From contig WPIO01000002.1 in assembly GCA_009760855.2 (NCBI GenBank), positions 3,807,001 to 3,871,000 of the forward strand: a DNA stretch of 64,000 nucleotides, read 5' to 3'. Below are positions 46,089-57,304 of the stretch, piece by piece. Both the position numbers and the translations under genes were made by a program. Position 1 is the stretch's first letter; every line of letters begins with the position of its first letter. The notes under the pieces were generated by a model that was given only the letters and a program-made list of their open reading frames with translations, ran no database searches and had not been told where the DNA came from. This stretch comes from Cristatella mucedo (taxonomy: Eukaryota; Bryozoa; Phylactolaemata; Cristatellidae).

Positions 46089-47431
46089 ACCTAGACTGGT
46101 ACTCGGGACCTACGAGGTTTTCAAGCTGCTTATGGCTGCTAGAACCCAACGCTTTCTGGGCCAGGAGTATAGCAATATACTGTGGCGGTCGGTTGCCGTA
46201 GCTTCGGCGGCTGCCGGCTTTGGTCAACCGGAACTAGATATGGATGGTCAGCCGGTAAGGTTTTGTTTCAACCACCGAATGGGGCACGCAAGTCACCCGC
46301 TTTAATCTCGCTCGTAGGAACAAGACGAACAGATGCGCCCAGACTGCATTCTCGAACCGGGTCGCCGAGAAGGGCCAGGCGTCGACTTGTTAATAATGAT
46401 CCCTCATTGAGTTCCCGCTCGCACACGCTTGTTCCCAGTGTGGGCCGACCGGAGCCAGCGGAATGCTGTGGCGGAATCGGGTGGGACGAAAGCAGTCTTC
46501 AGGCCTGGGTGCTATTGCTAGCTTGACGCATTTCAGCACCGACTCCAACTCAGCCAAGTTTACATGAGCTGAGGCGTCAGCCGCGCGCGTCCTCTACCAC
46601 GTGACCATCGATTTCCAGACATTTGGCGTCGCTGCCCACTGCGTCGCACCAGACAGTTCCTTCCGGTTGTCGTCAGTGTTACCGACCAGCTTTGGCGGCT
46701 GCCGGCCAATGCCTTTGTCGTGCGGGGCGCCGGGTCTCCTCTGCGGCAATTGACCTGCTGGATGCGTCGCAGAGGAGCCGGGTGCGCGCTCGCGCTCGTT
46801 GTTAGCTGCAAGACCTTGGCGAGGCAGTTGGTACGAACACGCGGGAGAGCGCGTATCGGTGGAGAAGCGGACGCAGGCACGGCAGTCGCGGGGGGCTGTC
46901 TCGCTGCGAGCCGTCTCCGTCTCTAGGGGAGAGCTTGCTGTGTCGCTCTGGAAATAAAGGGATTTTGTTACAACAAAGGCTTTTTCGAGTGCGGTCGTAC
47001 AAGGAGTATTAGCTGCCCTTGAGCGACTCGGCAAGTAGCACGTCTACAAAATTACTTGCCCAGGCGTCTCGGTCGTCTGTCACTCGCTCGTGACAACTGG
47101 CATTCAACCTACTTTGGAGCCTCCCGTCCCATCGATCCAAGCGCTCGACGTGTGTCTTACTTTACATTGCGGAGTCGCTGTGCGTGACGCACCCTAAACC
47201 CTATTTACGCTGGCTGCTAAAGCGATCGCGGCCCGCTTTCATTTCTCCGTAGATGCAATGCTGACTAGTCACTCTACCCGTCCGACCAGCCTAGACGTCC
47301 GACTAGGCGAGGGGTGGAGGCAGTCCTTACTTCCACTATCCCAATATTGCTGCAGAGGTCACGACCTTCAAACTTGCTGTGGCCATGTGACTTGATTCAG
47401 AGACTGGCCTTTAGGGCTGCGGGATTCTGAA
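46089..47431 (+). promoter_or_regulatory. GC/CpG-rich 5' region of the SLCO gene
   Basis: From about 46150 the base composition rises sharply, with frequent CG dinucleotides, and stays high through exon 1. It probably contains the promoter and 5' untranslated sequence. No TATA box or transcription start can be fixed. An AATAAA at 46954 followed by a GT-rich stretch could instead mark a retroelement LTR. Long frames on both strands here reflect low stop-codon density. An in-frame TGA at 47393 precedes the SLCO ATG. Confidence 0.45.
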
Positions 47432-48146
47432 ATGGACGGCGACGACCAAGCATCGTCCGACGCCGTGCAGCGATACGGTCGCAGCAGCCGTGCCGATACG
47501 GCGTCGCCGAGTGCAGGGCCCTGGTTCAGTGTGCGAAGTTTTGCCGTCCTTGCCGGCGCCGGCCGACTATCGTACACGGCCATCTTCTCGTGTCAATCGG
47601 CGAATATAACGACGATCCAGAAGCTGTACGGACTGAGCACGTTAAAGGTAGGACTACTGTTCGTCGCCTACGAGGTGGGCGAGATCACGGCCGGAGTGCT
47701 CCTCAGCTACTTCGCCAGCCGTAGCCGGAAGCCTCGATTCGTGGCGGCCGGCATGCTCCTGGCCGCTCTCTCGTCACTCATGTTCACTGCTCCTCACTTT
47801 GTCTTCTCAACGCCCGACGGCGGCTGGGGCCACGATGACGCCGGCGCCTTGACCAGTCATCGCAGCGAGGCCTTGTGCGACCTCGAAGAGGGTTCAGTCG
47901 CATCGGCAGCCGGGCGTCTACTTTCGGCTTTCACATCGGTGAACGAGACTGATGCCTCTGAAGCGTCGGCGAGGCAATGTGGAGGAGGCGGAGGCGACGG
48001 TGGGGTGAGCTCAGGCAACGCCGTAATGATCTTGTACGTCATCGCGAACGTGCTCCTTGGTGTTAGCTTTTCCCCAGTAACTTCTCTGGCCGTGGTCTAC
48101 ATCGACGACAACACGAGCAGCAAGACGGCCGCGTCGTTCTACCAGG
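47432..48146 (+). CDS. SLCO: SLCO/OATP organic anion transporter, exon 1
   Basis: It encodes residues 1-238 and the first base of codon 239. The start is the ATG at 47432 (G at -3 and +4, in-frame stop 39 bases upstream). Residues 1-35 are a cytosolic tail; SFAVLAGAGRLSYTAIFSC (36-54) is TM1; YGLSTLKVGLLFVAYEVGEI (66-85) matches the OATP 'FGLSSxxxGxxxxxYDIGN' segment and TM2; SRKPRFVAAGMLLAALSSLM (98-117) is TM3; NET (171-173) is a possible glycosylation site in the outer loop; YVIANVLLGVSFSPVTSLAV then YIDDN (202-227) is TM4 and its conserved acidic end. OATPs carry large organic anions across the plasma membrane. Donor GTTCGT at 48147 is weak but phase 1 fits exon 2. A following stop (48167) rules out simple read-on. 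Confidence 0.88.
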
Positions 48147-48659
48147 GTTCGTACAGCTCTTTCTCTTGAAGGCTCCGGCGCCAGTGCCTGCTTGGGCGTG
48201 CCAGCAAGGCAGCAGCTGCATGGTGCGAGCGCTTTAGTCTGGTACCGTCTCTGTCGTTGGTGAGAACCGGAATTAGTAGCCACCGCCTCGAATCCGGGTG
48301 GGGCACGGTCGCTATGCCAATGCTGAGGCAGCTGAGATGCACAAGGCCGACTTAAGCTGAGGAGGAGCTGGTAGTGATTTGAATATGAGCAGTGGCTGCC
48401 GTAGAGGTAAGAGGCACAGCCGACTGTTTTTCTGATAAGAGCTCAAGTTCGTGTGCTCTCTATAATTTTATCATTGTGACTCTATCTCTAAACAAAAATT
48501 TGGTTCCGAATCATCTTAAAAAATTATCAGAAGACGGCTCGGCAGGTTCCCCCAAATGCACATTTAACAATATAGGTTAGGCTGTTTTGCGGTCATGTAC
48601 CAAAACCTTATCAGTTTGACCCCCAAGACAACCAAATCTCTATGTGAGTTCTACAGATC
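48147..48659 (+). other. SLCO intron 1, start
   Basis: GC-rich to about 48350, then ordinary. No further exon or element seen. Intron 1 runs to 57217 (about 9 kb). Confidence 0.5.
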
Positions 48660-48800
48660 GCTGTAAGAGATGCGATGGCTAGAAGTTGACATGCATGGTG
48701 TCATGCTTGGACGAGCATGCACAAGCTTATAGGAGGACACTAAGGGTCGCTGGTCCACAGTACTCTGGTTTGTAGCATGCACTGTTTCGTGCACAGTGAC
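48660..48800 (-). mobile_element. LINE family L2A, short old fragment
   Basis: The antisense 3' untranslated words GACATGCATGGTGTCA and GAGCATGCACAAGC, then AGGAGGACACTAAGGGTCGC, match the L2A pattern 'CAGTGTCAGCATGCACAAGCACA...GGACGAATCACAGGG'. Very diverged. Confidence 0.45.
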
Positions 48801-50289
48801 GTGGTCACTTTCTTTTGACCCACATGTGTGAGGCATTGAACTATTGCTCATCCTTGCTTTGTGCGAAGAATTCCATCAAGCTTGTAACTCGCTTTCAGTT
48901 GTTCATAAAGGTGATACTTTATCTTTGTCTCAGCGATGACAGATTTAAGATCAGATAGTGTTTCTTAGGCAATATGAACCCTTTTCTCGAGCCCAAGTTT
49001 GAATAACTCGGCAATACATTCTTTACCCTGAGACTTTTTTGTGAAGCTTCTGCCCGACAGGCGTAATAGAAAGCCCGAAGAGGCGCTGCAACAGCTATTA
49101 TTTTTACTGGGGATTTAAATTAACTGCAGGCCTTCGAGAGGCCTCTAGTACTTAGTTTTGGCCACGAGCTTCCGAGCCACACGTCAGGCTGCAGTTTGTG
49201 TAGACTGCTTGATATTATCGAAGGCAGCAGACTACGTCGAGCGACGCCCACGATCGTCATTCTCCTCTTTTGCTCTGTCCTTCTTCCTTGCTATCTGGTC
49301 GTGCCTCCTTGCTCGGCGGATGGTTCGGCTCGTCTTTGGCTTTTTCGGTGCGATGAGTGAGAATCAATTTGAGGGAGATACACGAGGAGGTATATTTCCG
49401 TCTGTAGCTCCACAAAGCCAAAACGACCGTGTGAGTGTTTCACAGGAGAGTTTGATATAGCCCACTCGCTGCCTGAGTGACTTTTGGCACCGATTTGGTA
49501 GCCATCAAAGCAGGCGATCATCATCTGGTGGGGGCATTAGGCATATGCCGATTGTTGGAGGAGACTCTTACCTTGACCAGCCCAGTGACTCAGTACACAG
49601 CTCTACTTGGTTTGCATAATGTATGAAGCCAGTATAAAATGCGAGCCGTTTCAAGGAGCTGGCAGAAGTGATCCCAACAGATGCCAACCCCGAGTAACCC
49701 TTGTTCTTGCGGTTTTTTAGCCTGGCTTCGCTTACGAAAGCACTTTCGTGATTCACTAAGTGCTTACAAATGATGTCACCATGGCACCTATTGTCAATTT
49801 TGGCCTACATCATATATTTTCACTGTGTCTCGTACTCTGCAATTATTTTTGTTCCTACGGCAATTGATTGGCATGACAAACGACTGCCATAATTAATTTA
49901 GGTGATATACTTGTACTGAAAGGCATCAAACGTGAGCCCAAGATACCGAGTGAAGCAAGAAAGAGATATATCTTCAAGCTGCTATTGGATTCGTCAAGGC
50001 TTGCCAACTTCACGTGCTCCTGCAAGCCTATGCAAAGAACCGCAGCTGTATAGACAAATGAGCTATCCTTTAAATCGGTAGATGACTCAGGAATTTAAAA
50101 TCCGTTGGAGGCTAAGTGGTGCCTACTAATTTTTATTTTTTTTTGCTGCCGTTCAGATCCATCTCCCAATGTGTTCTTAACCCACCGAAGATTTGTGACT
50201 GCATGATCTACCGTTGATCAAGAACCGGCCCTAGCTTAGTGCTCTAAATTATTATTGAAATACTAAGTAATTTTCAACTATCATGGGTA
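48801..50289. other. SLCO intron 1, unassigned with a CR1-B trace
   Basis: About 49375-49515 resembles the antisense 3' end of LINE family CR1-B (TCTGTAGCTCCACAAAGCC, then CACTCGCTGCCTGAGTGACT and TTTGGTAGCCATCAA). The rest is unassigned. Confidence 0.4.
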
Positions 50290-50869
50290 CTTAATATAAA
50301 TGCTTATTTTGATGGAGAGGAAGCATTTTAACTGGTTAGTGGTCAAAGCTTGTGAAAATCGTTAAGCTCAGCTGCTTACTATGCTAAAAATCCTTAACCG
50401 ATAGAGACTTCTGTTCCTGCTTTCCAAAGCTTCGAATAAAATAAATGCTAGCTGATGCGAGCAGTGAGTCATATAAGTTTAGAGGCTATTTCATAACTGA
50501 ATGGACCAGCTACACTTATAGTATTCAGTTCCTAAGCAAACTCGAACTGAAACTACACAGACGTGACGTGACAGTATCCCAGATTTCGTACAGAAGCAGC
50601 GGGAGAAATGTTGGCAAGACCCATTTTAAGAGCATATATTTATAATTTCTGAATAGCACTGGATGTGCCCTTGCCTAGTAAGTTGGGCGTGCCATCAAAT
50701 AATTTTATCACGTTTGCTGCCATCCAAGTGAGAGTTTCAGTGAGGGCACTCTACGAGGCCGTTCAGAGAGTTCAACTTGTGGTAAGATAGGTGTGGTTAG
50801 TGGCACGGATATTTCTCTGCGCCTTGTTCGTAGGGATAGATGCCTAGATTGTTTCTTCTAATTACTTCG

Positions 50870-50939
<70 letters not shown>

Positions 50940-51150
50940 CAGAAAAAGCATAAATGAGAAACTGCCTCACACAGTCTCTGGGGAAAACCTAAATTTAAAC
51001 GCATAGTGGATGCATTTTGTCAGCTGAAATCTAGGCTGAAATATTCCACGTGTATGCTATTTCAATCAGCTCAGTGCAACCGTAGTGATGCCGATGCCAG
51101 ATGATTGGCACTCCAGGTGGACTTAATGCTCGATGGTATTAAAGGCTGCC
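50290..51150 (-). mobile_element. LINE family L2A, very old antisense relic
   Basis: Traces in the right order: the antisense of the 'NFLKLNDDKT' region (GTTTGCTGCCATCCAAGTGA, 50709-50728), of the YADD neighbourhood (GATGCCTAGATTGTTTC) with a GA microsatellite after it, and of the 'AAFDTIDH' motif (GCTCGATGGTATTAAAGGC, 51128-51146). Heavily decayed. Confidence 0.5.
50873..50939 (+). repeat. (GA)n microsatellite
   Basis: A nearly pure GA run with one GAAAGA interruption. It has grown inside the LINE at the GAGGGAGAG-like word present in other copies. Confidence 0.9.
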
Positions 51151-52879
51151 TAGTCGTCGGTCGGCGAAAGTCGCTGCAGGTCCGACATCAAGGCTATCAA
51201 CCAGGCAGTAGGTTTACCGGCGCGGCCGGTGAGTAAAGCCTGAAGAAGCTGCCGCTTGCAGCCGCCGTAATTTCTCTTTTTCAAACGCCCGTAAATGCTC
51301 AGCCAAATCGCGATTAGTCGCAGAAAAATATCGCCGTCCTCCACGGTCGAGAGCCAGAGATCATCCACTCAGCCGGAGGTATGCAATAGCCCCGAGTCGC
51401 CGAACACCATCTTCCGGCCCTCCGACCCAGGAGGTTGCTCGAGTAACGAGCCAAAGCATGTCAATAAATGTATCTGCCCAAAGCTTCGGTTCACCTCTGC
51501 TCTACGGGTGGACCGTGCAATGCAGCACAGGTGGCCACAATTTGGCACCAAAAGCGACAGTTTATTGTCGGTTGGTTTGTAGTGGTTTCGCAAAAGCTTA
51601 AGTGATGGCCCACACAGGTCTGCTGGAGTTAACTAGGACGACTTTCCAAGCCCTGATATAATTACCCTCCCACGTGTCTTAGATCGCTAGCAATCGTCCC
51701 AACCCCAAAGACCAACTGCTACAGCACAACAAGGTATGAGCGGCTGAGTGGCCGGCGGAACGCGACTGGGAATTCTAAGTTACACTTGGCTGTTTGTCGC
51801 AGTAGATCCAAGATCTCCAGCTCTTGAAGTGTAGTCTCTCGAACGAGCTACTGAAGCTGCAGCCCCGAGCTCTATCAGTCATCTTCCTTTTATTCTTTCC
51901 CATCTGAACTCCCGAACCGTGCATAGTTGTTATTCTCTCGGACCCGACTCCTAGTGTACATTCTTCGGTTTATTCACTTTCTTAATTCGCTCTAAAACCA
52001 GGGCTTTTGGCGTTCATTCGCTTGCTTACCAGCCGCCCGCCTTAGTTAGGGTAGACTAGTAGATAGCTTAAGCCATTCATGCGCCTTCCTACCAGCCTCA
52101 CCCTTTGGTTGATTCAGCATGTTGGTAGGTACAAATCCTGACCGCATCGTCTGTGCAGAGCTCCCTTCTAACCTGAGTAGCTCTCGCTATCAGATTACCC
52201 CTTCGCTCCGTTCCCGGCGCCCTTAGCGTGCCAATTTAAAAAAACACAAAACGAGAAGGCGTTTATCAGCTTCTTCTAGCGTCTCTCGGATGAGAGAGCG
52301 TGTGACATCGCAGCTGGCAAATACAATTTTACCGTAATTTAGAAAATCTCTGATTAAGCAAAGAGGGAAGGGCTTTATTCATCAAAGACGACAAAACTAG
52401 GTTGCAAGCTCGTCATGTAACAAACCGAGACGAGAAAGGGGCAGCAAGGGGGCGGGGGGGGAGATATCTCCAGGCACCGAGTCAGGTGGTTGTCAATGGA
52501 GGGCACCCAGCAAAGGAGGCACCCAGTACAGAAAATGAAAACGTGAGGAAATGAAAGAAGCAAGCAAGCCCACCAAGGTAGTGGAAGGTTTGTTGAAGAA
52601 GGCAAAGCAGAAGAACAGTGAAGACGCAGAGAAACACTGGAAAAATGTGGACAATCTCAGAGGGAATAGGAGAGAACAGTTTGAGGAGAACGAAAGTAAG
52701 TAGAACAAAGAACCTGACAAGGACGGAAAAGAGGACAGAAGTAAGGTGAAAATCATGACACAAACGGAGATACTGACACTCTGGATGGGAATCAAAATCA
52801 CAAAAACGCTTTGCTCTGTTAAGACGATGAAGTCAGTCACCATTTGGACCATGTGGGCGCAAGTACTACCGCCAATGTA
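51151..52879. other. SLCO intron 1, unassigned; GC-rich then purine-rich
   Basis: 51150-51620 is GC-richer; on the minus strand it has AATAAA at about 51565 and a TGGTGCCAAATTGTGG word, which could be an LTR-element junction, but no matching LTR or polyprotein was found. 52400-52800 is purine-rich. A plus-strand frame (52553-52710) encodes a charged, coil-like peptide and runs into GAAAGTAAGT, a perfect splice donor. No known protein. Confidence 0.35.
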
Positions 52880-53500
52880 ATGTATCTCCATCTGTAACTC
52901 TACAAAGCCGTAGAGACTAAGCTGGTGTTACGCTGGGGAGTTCTGAATTGCTCACTCACAGACTAGGCTGCTTTCGGTACGCAATCCGTAGCCAACAGAC
53001 TTTGTCTCTCGCAACAAAGAGAAAGTGGGAAGGATAGCAGAGTCAGGTGAGCATTTGAGGTAGTGAGTAGCATAAAAGTAGCAGCACAGGACCGCCGCAA
53101 AAGATTAGCCATAGTCGGCAGCAGGAGAGTAGTTGTCGTTGCGTAAAAATTGTGGAAGCGGGTTCCAAAGCTTAGTACCTGCAGAGCTAAAACGTCTGCC
53201 GTCAACGGTCATTTAGCTGAATAATGGAACGGCTAATTTATTATCCATACAGGACCTGAGGGCATGAGGAGGCTGAAACTGGTGCCGCAGTTCAGCCAGG
53301 TACGGAGGCGCCAAGCCGTTGTGGGCCTTGTGGGTCAGCGTATGAACTTTGCTCTGCTTCCATTGATCAACCGGCAGCCATCCAAGCTGTTTTAGCAAAG
53401 AAGAACATACGGAATCTACTAAAACTTTCCAAGTGCTGACTATGAATGATATTGGCCACCTGAAGTTTGAGCAAACGTCTATCTCACACGTCATTCCGAA
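52880..53500 (-). mobile_element. LINE family CR1-B, C-terminal part and 3' end
   Basis: The minus-strand frame 53494-53213 reads SSLLKQLGWLPVDQWKQSKV, HTLTHKAHNGLAPPYLAEL and RHQFQPPHALRSCMDNKLAV, the CR1-type C-terminal blocks of the family. The next frame has RRFSSAGTKLWNPLPQFLRN (the 'xxWNxLP' end). The 3' terminus is TATCTCCATCTGTAACTC near 52883 (plus-strand reading), followed by AATGTA-type tail bases. Confidence 0.8.
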
Positions 53501-53849
53501 GCCATTTCAAACTGAGCTAGTTTTTGGAGGATGAAACCTGTTTCATAACAAAGGTCCACTTTCCTATAAAAGCAGTTAAGCCATGAGCAGAATTCGGGTC
53601 AAGAGACCACTTGCTATTGGGCACGAAATTAGTCGAATCCAAAGTCAGTCTCTTTATCCGTCATCTCAAGCCCAAAATGAGTTCCTTAGTATAATTGCAT
53701 CAACAATCAGTGGCAGGCTACTCTGAAATATCCGGCGAAACAAGTGCTATGGAATTCCATTCGACTCAACTCCAGATATGGCACAGAGCGAGCACATGTC
53801 TCGAGGTCGTTAGATATGTCTATTTTTTGCCAAATTAAATAGTGATCAA
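53501..53849. other. SLCO intron 1, unassigned
   Basis: No gene or repeat recognised. Confidence 0.4.
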
Positions 53850-54215
53850 ATATTTAATAATAATTAAAATAATACGCATAGTGTCCCAAGAAAACAAAAT
53901 TATTTTCATTATACTTTGCACATGCTGAAAAAGCAGCAAGTTCATTGGGTTGTAAATAACATGCACAAGGCCAGCAGGCATAGCTACTCGAAGAAAAAAA
54001 TCACACGGACTCGGCAAATGCTATGAGGAGCAGGTGCATCTTCAGCTATTTTTGAAAGTTCTTGAAGTCGCGAGATAACTGATCTCAGTAGGGAGTGAGT
54101 TCCAATCATTGGGTGCAAATGACTTAAAGACATGGTCTCCAAAGAATTTGATATATTGATGCTATCAACGTGCTGACGTCATCAATACATGCAGCAAGGT
54201 TCCCTCAGTTCGACT
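53850..54215 (-). mobile_element. LINE family L2A, antisense fragment with internal deletion
   Basis: A decayed 3' end, the untranslated words GTAAATAACATGCACAAGGC, then GAGTGAGTTCCAATCATTGG and GTCTCCAAAGAATTTGA. It jumps directly to CGTCATCAATACATGCAGCA, which lies much farther upstream in full copies. Confidence 0.6.
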
Positions 54216-54989
54216 AGCCTTTAGCACGTCAGCACTCAGCAGCCTGGTTCTACCAGCCGGCCGGCCAGATTCGAGGCAAACGTTAAGGGTCCGCCTGGCA
54301 TCGCCAGAACCAAACACACTTGCCGCTCACTTGGTTCGTAGTGACTGCGTTTGATCTCCCTCTTGAAAGTCAGCAGCCTTCCAAAGAAGTCTCCGAATCC
54401 TTCGAAGCTTTCGAACGCTTCTCAAGACATCTGCAACTGCCAAATTAGCTTTCAGTTTGATGCACTGACGGCAAGCAAGTGACTGCATACAAACACTGCA
54501 CGTCCGAGACTACCTGTTTTTCGGCTGGAAGCGTGACGGATCACGACCGTCCTCTCCTAAGCCCGCGTTCTCAGTCCTCTTCTATGCGGGACATAACTCA
54601 CCCTCCAAAACACTTAACCTAATACAACTATAATCCTCAGTGTACCATAAAATCACTAATCTATAAAGTAGCAGCTTTGTAAGACCACACCACAAGCTGG
54701 CTTCGCCGTGACAAAGGCGAGCCCGGCCTGATATGCCACTACAAGGGTGAGCTAATGCACCGAGGCTGAGGACCGAAGCACTATTAAACCGCACAAACTA
54801 GGCATACTAAACTGGCTGGGCTAGGAAAACGCAGCAGTCATTTATGACAACTTTTTTGGGCGTCCACAAACAACTGGAAACTAGAAATGTGAACGCAGTT
54901 TTGTTAACTGCGATAACCGAAGGCTGAACGAGCCAGAGTTTATGCGGCAAGTCGAGATTGTTTTGTAATTAAATTTTTCGAAATAAGCA
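54216..54989. other. SLCO intron 1, unassigned
   Basis: No gene or repeat recognised. Confidence 0.4.
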
Positions 54990-55990
54990 CATACTTGTTC
55001 TTGGAAAGATCAACTCTGAAGTGTGGAGAACGCAAAAAAGTCTTAGCCATCATTGTCAAACGTGACTCTGGGACAAGGTGGAGTGCAAGAGTGGAGGCCG
55101 TGAAAGCTATCAATAATGGACTGAACAGCATTTTCGAGCAACTGTCTGAGGACTCGAGAGGCATACTTGAAACAAGAAGTTAAGCTAGCAGCCTCTAACA
55201 TTGTGTTATGAAATTTTCCTTTTTTGCTCTGCTGCCATTTTGGTACAGTATCTTAAGCAAGATTGACCGAGTTAAGAAAAGACTGCAAGATCCAAAAAAG
55301 AAACTTCAAAGACGCCTCTTCCGACTTCCACTTTCTTGAGAGTAAGACTCTGAGAAGACCCGTGGCAAGAATCACTACTAGATGCCAAAGGAGATGCGAA
55401 CTGTGGGGAGTTGAAGTTCGCATCTCCTTTGGCATCTAGTAGTGATTGAAATCCGCCAAAGGACATGGATGCCTGGAGAATTCTCAAGTTGTTGGTCTCA
55501 CAGCAGAGCAGGAGGTTTCAGGAATAATGAAGGACAGCAAAGAAACTATATCCGATACGAGAATATAACTAGGTCTTCTAGGCACACAAATCTCGGTGCG
55601 AAATTAGCTGTCTTGTTGGAAGTTGAGAAGCTTTTGAAGACACTTGACCAGACCAAACTCAGCCTTCAATGTCTCAATCTTAGAAGCTTCTATTGTTCAG
55701 ATATTGATGGAACAGAGTTGCACAGTAAATTAAGTGAACTTAAAATTATTCTTGTCAAACGTCACGACTTGGCATTAAACACTTCTGGAGCTCATGCCTA
55801 TTATTGTCCCTTATGGAAGAGATATGTTACGTAGTTTTGTATGTTGCCTAGTAAGTTCTCACCATAGCTGTATCAGTTGCTAGTTGTGAACGTTCTTTTA
55901 ACAAGCTGAAGATCATAATGTATTGTCTGATATCATCAATGGAGTGAAATAAACTCTCAGATTAGGCCTTGTTAAGTATAATAAAAGAAA
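54990..55990 (+). pseudogene. hAT-family transposase relic (DUF4371 type), C-terminal half
   Basis: The frame from 54995 reads KRDSGTRWSARVEAVKAINN and SEDSRGILETR, the 'SxTRWSAR' core block. Then, frameshifted, PFWYSILSKIDRVKKRLQDP (55232-55292) follows. From 55580 NLGAKLAVLLEVEKLLKTLD, then CLNLRSFYCSDIDGTELHSK and KRHDLAL. Finally AVSVASCERSFNKLKIIMYC (55867-55925) and ALLSII mark the C-terminal dimerisation domain. It is broken by stops, frame changes and an inserted inverted repeat (55370-55447). No N-terminal zinc finger is seen. It sits in intron 1 of SLCO, same orientation. Confidence 0.85.
55370..55447. repeat. perfect 33-bp inverted repeat, 12-base loop
   Basis: The left arm 55370-55402 (begins AATCACTACTAGATGCC) and right arm 55415-55447 (ends GGCATCTAGTAGTGATT) are exact reverse complements around the loop GTGGGGAGTTGA. 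It lies in the middle of the decayed hAT coding region. Confidence 0.95.
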
Positions 55991-56564
55991 CACTGGGAAA
56001 TATTGACTTTAAACTGTAACAGACCAGTTTGCCACGTTCAAGGTCAGTAAAATTCACTGAACCTAAAGCTGCGATTGCTACCTTGAACCTTTACTCAAGT
56101 TAATAAAACCTTCTCGACTTGATATGCCTGCTAGGGCGTTTATCCATTTCTTCTGTAGTGGATCTATTTTGCAGCTATTTTAGCCAAGGGGAGGAGGCGC
56201 AATTTGTAGCTTTGTCCTCGGGCTCCGAAAGTTCTCATTAGACCTTTGCTTGGTACCTAGTGGGACGAAATAGATACTGCCACCATTGACAGCTTGCTGT
56301 GTGATGAACTCAAAACAGTAGATCAAAAGACTGCTTCTAGGGGACTGCCAACGGCTCAAAACTGAAGGATGAGCTTGTGATTATGCGACTGAGCCACTGG
56401 TTTCGATTGATATAGGGGTGTGAAAGAAGGAAAAGCCTGTCAGAATTGCTTCCTTAATAGTCAGACAAACGATTTCAGCTAGGTCTTGGTCAAGGCGAAC
56501 ATGCCCAATTTATTCTCAGTAATTATATCCCATATTATTAGGGGTATATTGCACATCAAGTGAA
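55991..56564. other. SLCO intron 1, unassigned
   Basis: No gene recognised. The left part may still be the 3' untranslated region of the hAT relic. Confidence 0.4.
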
Positions 56565-56660
56565 GATTTCACTTTACAGCAAATGTAAAGCGCCTAGAGA
56601 GATTAAGTTCTCTGAGGGCGCTTTATCAAGTGAATTATTATTATTATTATTATTAAGATT
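56565..56660 (+). mobile_element. LINE family L2A, 3'-terminal fragment with intact hairpin
   Basis: Only the last 90 or so bases of the LINE. A nine-base-pair stem (56586-56594 with 56617-56625), an inner AGAGA/TCTCT stem and an (ATT)n tail (56634-56656). It is the cleanest copy of the 3' terminal structure in the window. Confidence 0.8.
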
Positions 56661-57217
56661 GCAAAAGCACGTTGTAAGATAGGACGCCGGCGTTAGGATA
56701 GCTCTGATTACCACTAAATTGTACAGATTCTTAGCTGGGTAAGAGGAAGATCGCCTATGGTGGTCCGCAGGGTATCTCAAATGAGAGGACCTCCGGTAGT
56801 GGACTCCTCGTATACTCTGAGGCGTTTTTCTTCTGGTCATAAATAATTTATGGACCTTGGCAACCAACCTTATCTATAAATGCATATGAACAACAATAAC
56901 GAAACGGCAATTGGCAAGCACGATTGTACCTGATATACAGGTCACTAGCCACCAGAGAATCTAAAGCTGCCTCCACTGGAGTGGCTGACCATCCCCCAAG
57001 CAGTAAGCTTTCAGATGTCTATTGGCACCTAATTTCTTATGCGCTATGGTCAAAGAACCAATAGATAAACTTGAACATGCCAAATGTTCGTCCGTCCTTA
57101 AAGATTAAATTTCCTCCATCCTTTGAAGCTATCATTAATTAATTCTGTAGCATGGACCCACTTGTCCGCAGTTTACTGCAACAATTGCAGTATATTTTTT
57201 AACTCCGTTCCTCCTAG
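56661..57217. other. SLCO intron 1, end
   Basis: No element recognised. It ends in a pyrimidine-rich stretch, CCGTTCCTCCTAG, before exon 2. Confidence 0.5.
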
Positions 57218-57304
57218 GTATCTTCTATACGGTTGGTTCTCTTGGTTATGCCGTCGGTTTTGGACTAGCAGCCGGAACGCTAAGCATACACACAAGCCTT
57301 CACG
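57218..57304 (+). CDS. SLCO: SLCO/OATP organic anion transporter, exon 2
   Basis: 87 bases between acceptor CCTCCTAG and donor GTAAGT (consensus), phase 1 at both ends. Joined to exon 1 it reads SFYQ-GIFYTVGSLGYAVGF and GLAAGTLSIHTSLH, matching the OATP segment after TM4 ('YxGILYTVRxLGPAxGFxLG'), that is TM5. In most family members this follows directly on the DDN motif at the end of exon 1, as it does here. Confidence 0.88.

Noticed and set aside
46182-47034. Long arginine/alanine-rich frames on both strands
   Set aside because: GC-rich DNA has few stop codons. No homology is recognised, and the region is better read as the SLCO 5' flank.
52482-52891. Hydrophobic 93- to 132-codon minus-strand frames that look like membrane proteins
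   Set aside because: They are antisense to a purine-rich tract, which forces Phe/Leu/Ser codons. Two overlapping frames look equally hydrophobic and neither has a recognisable domain.
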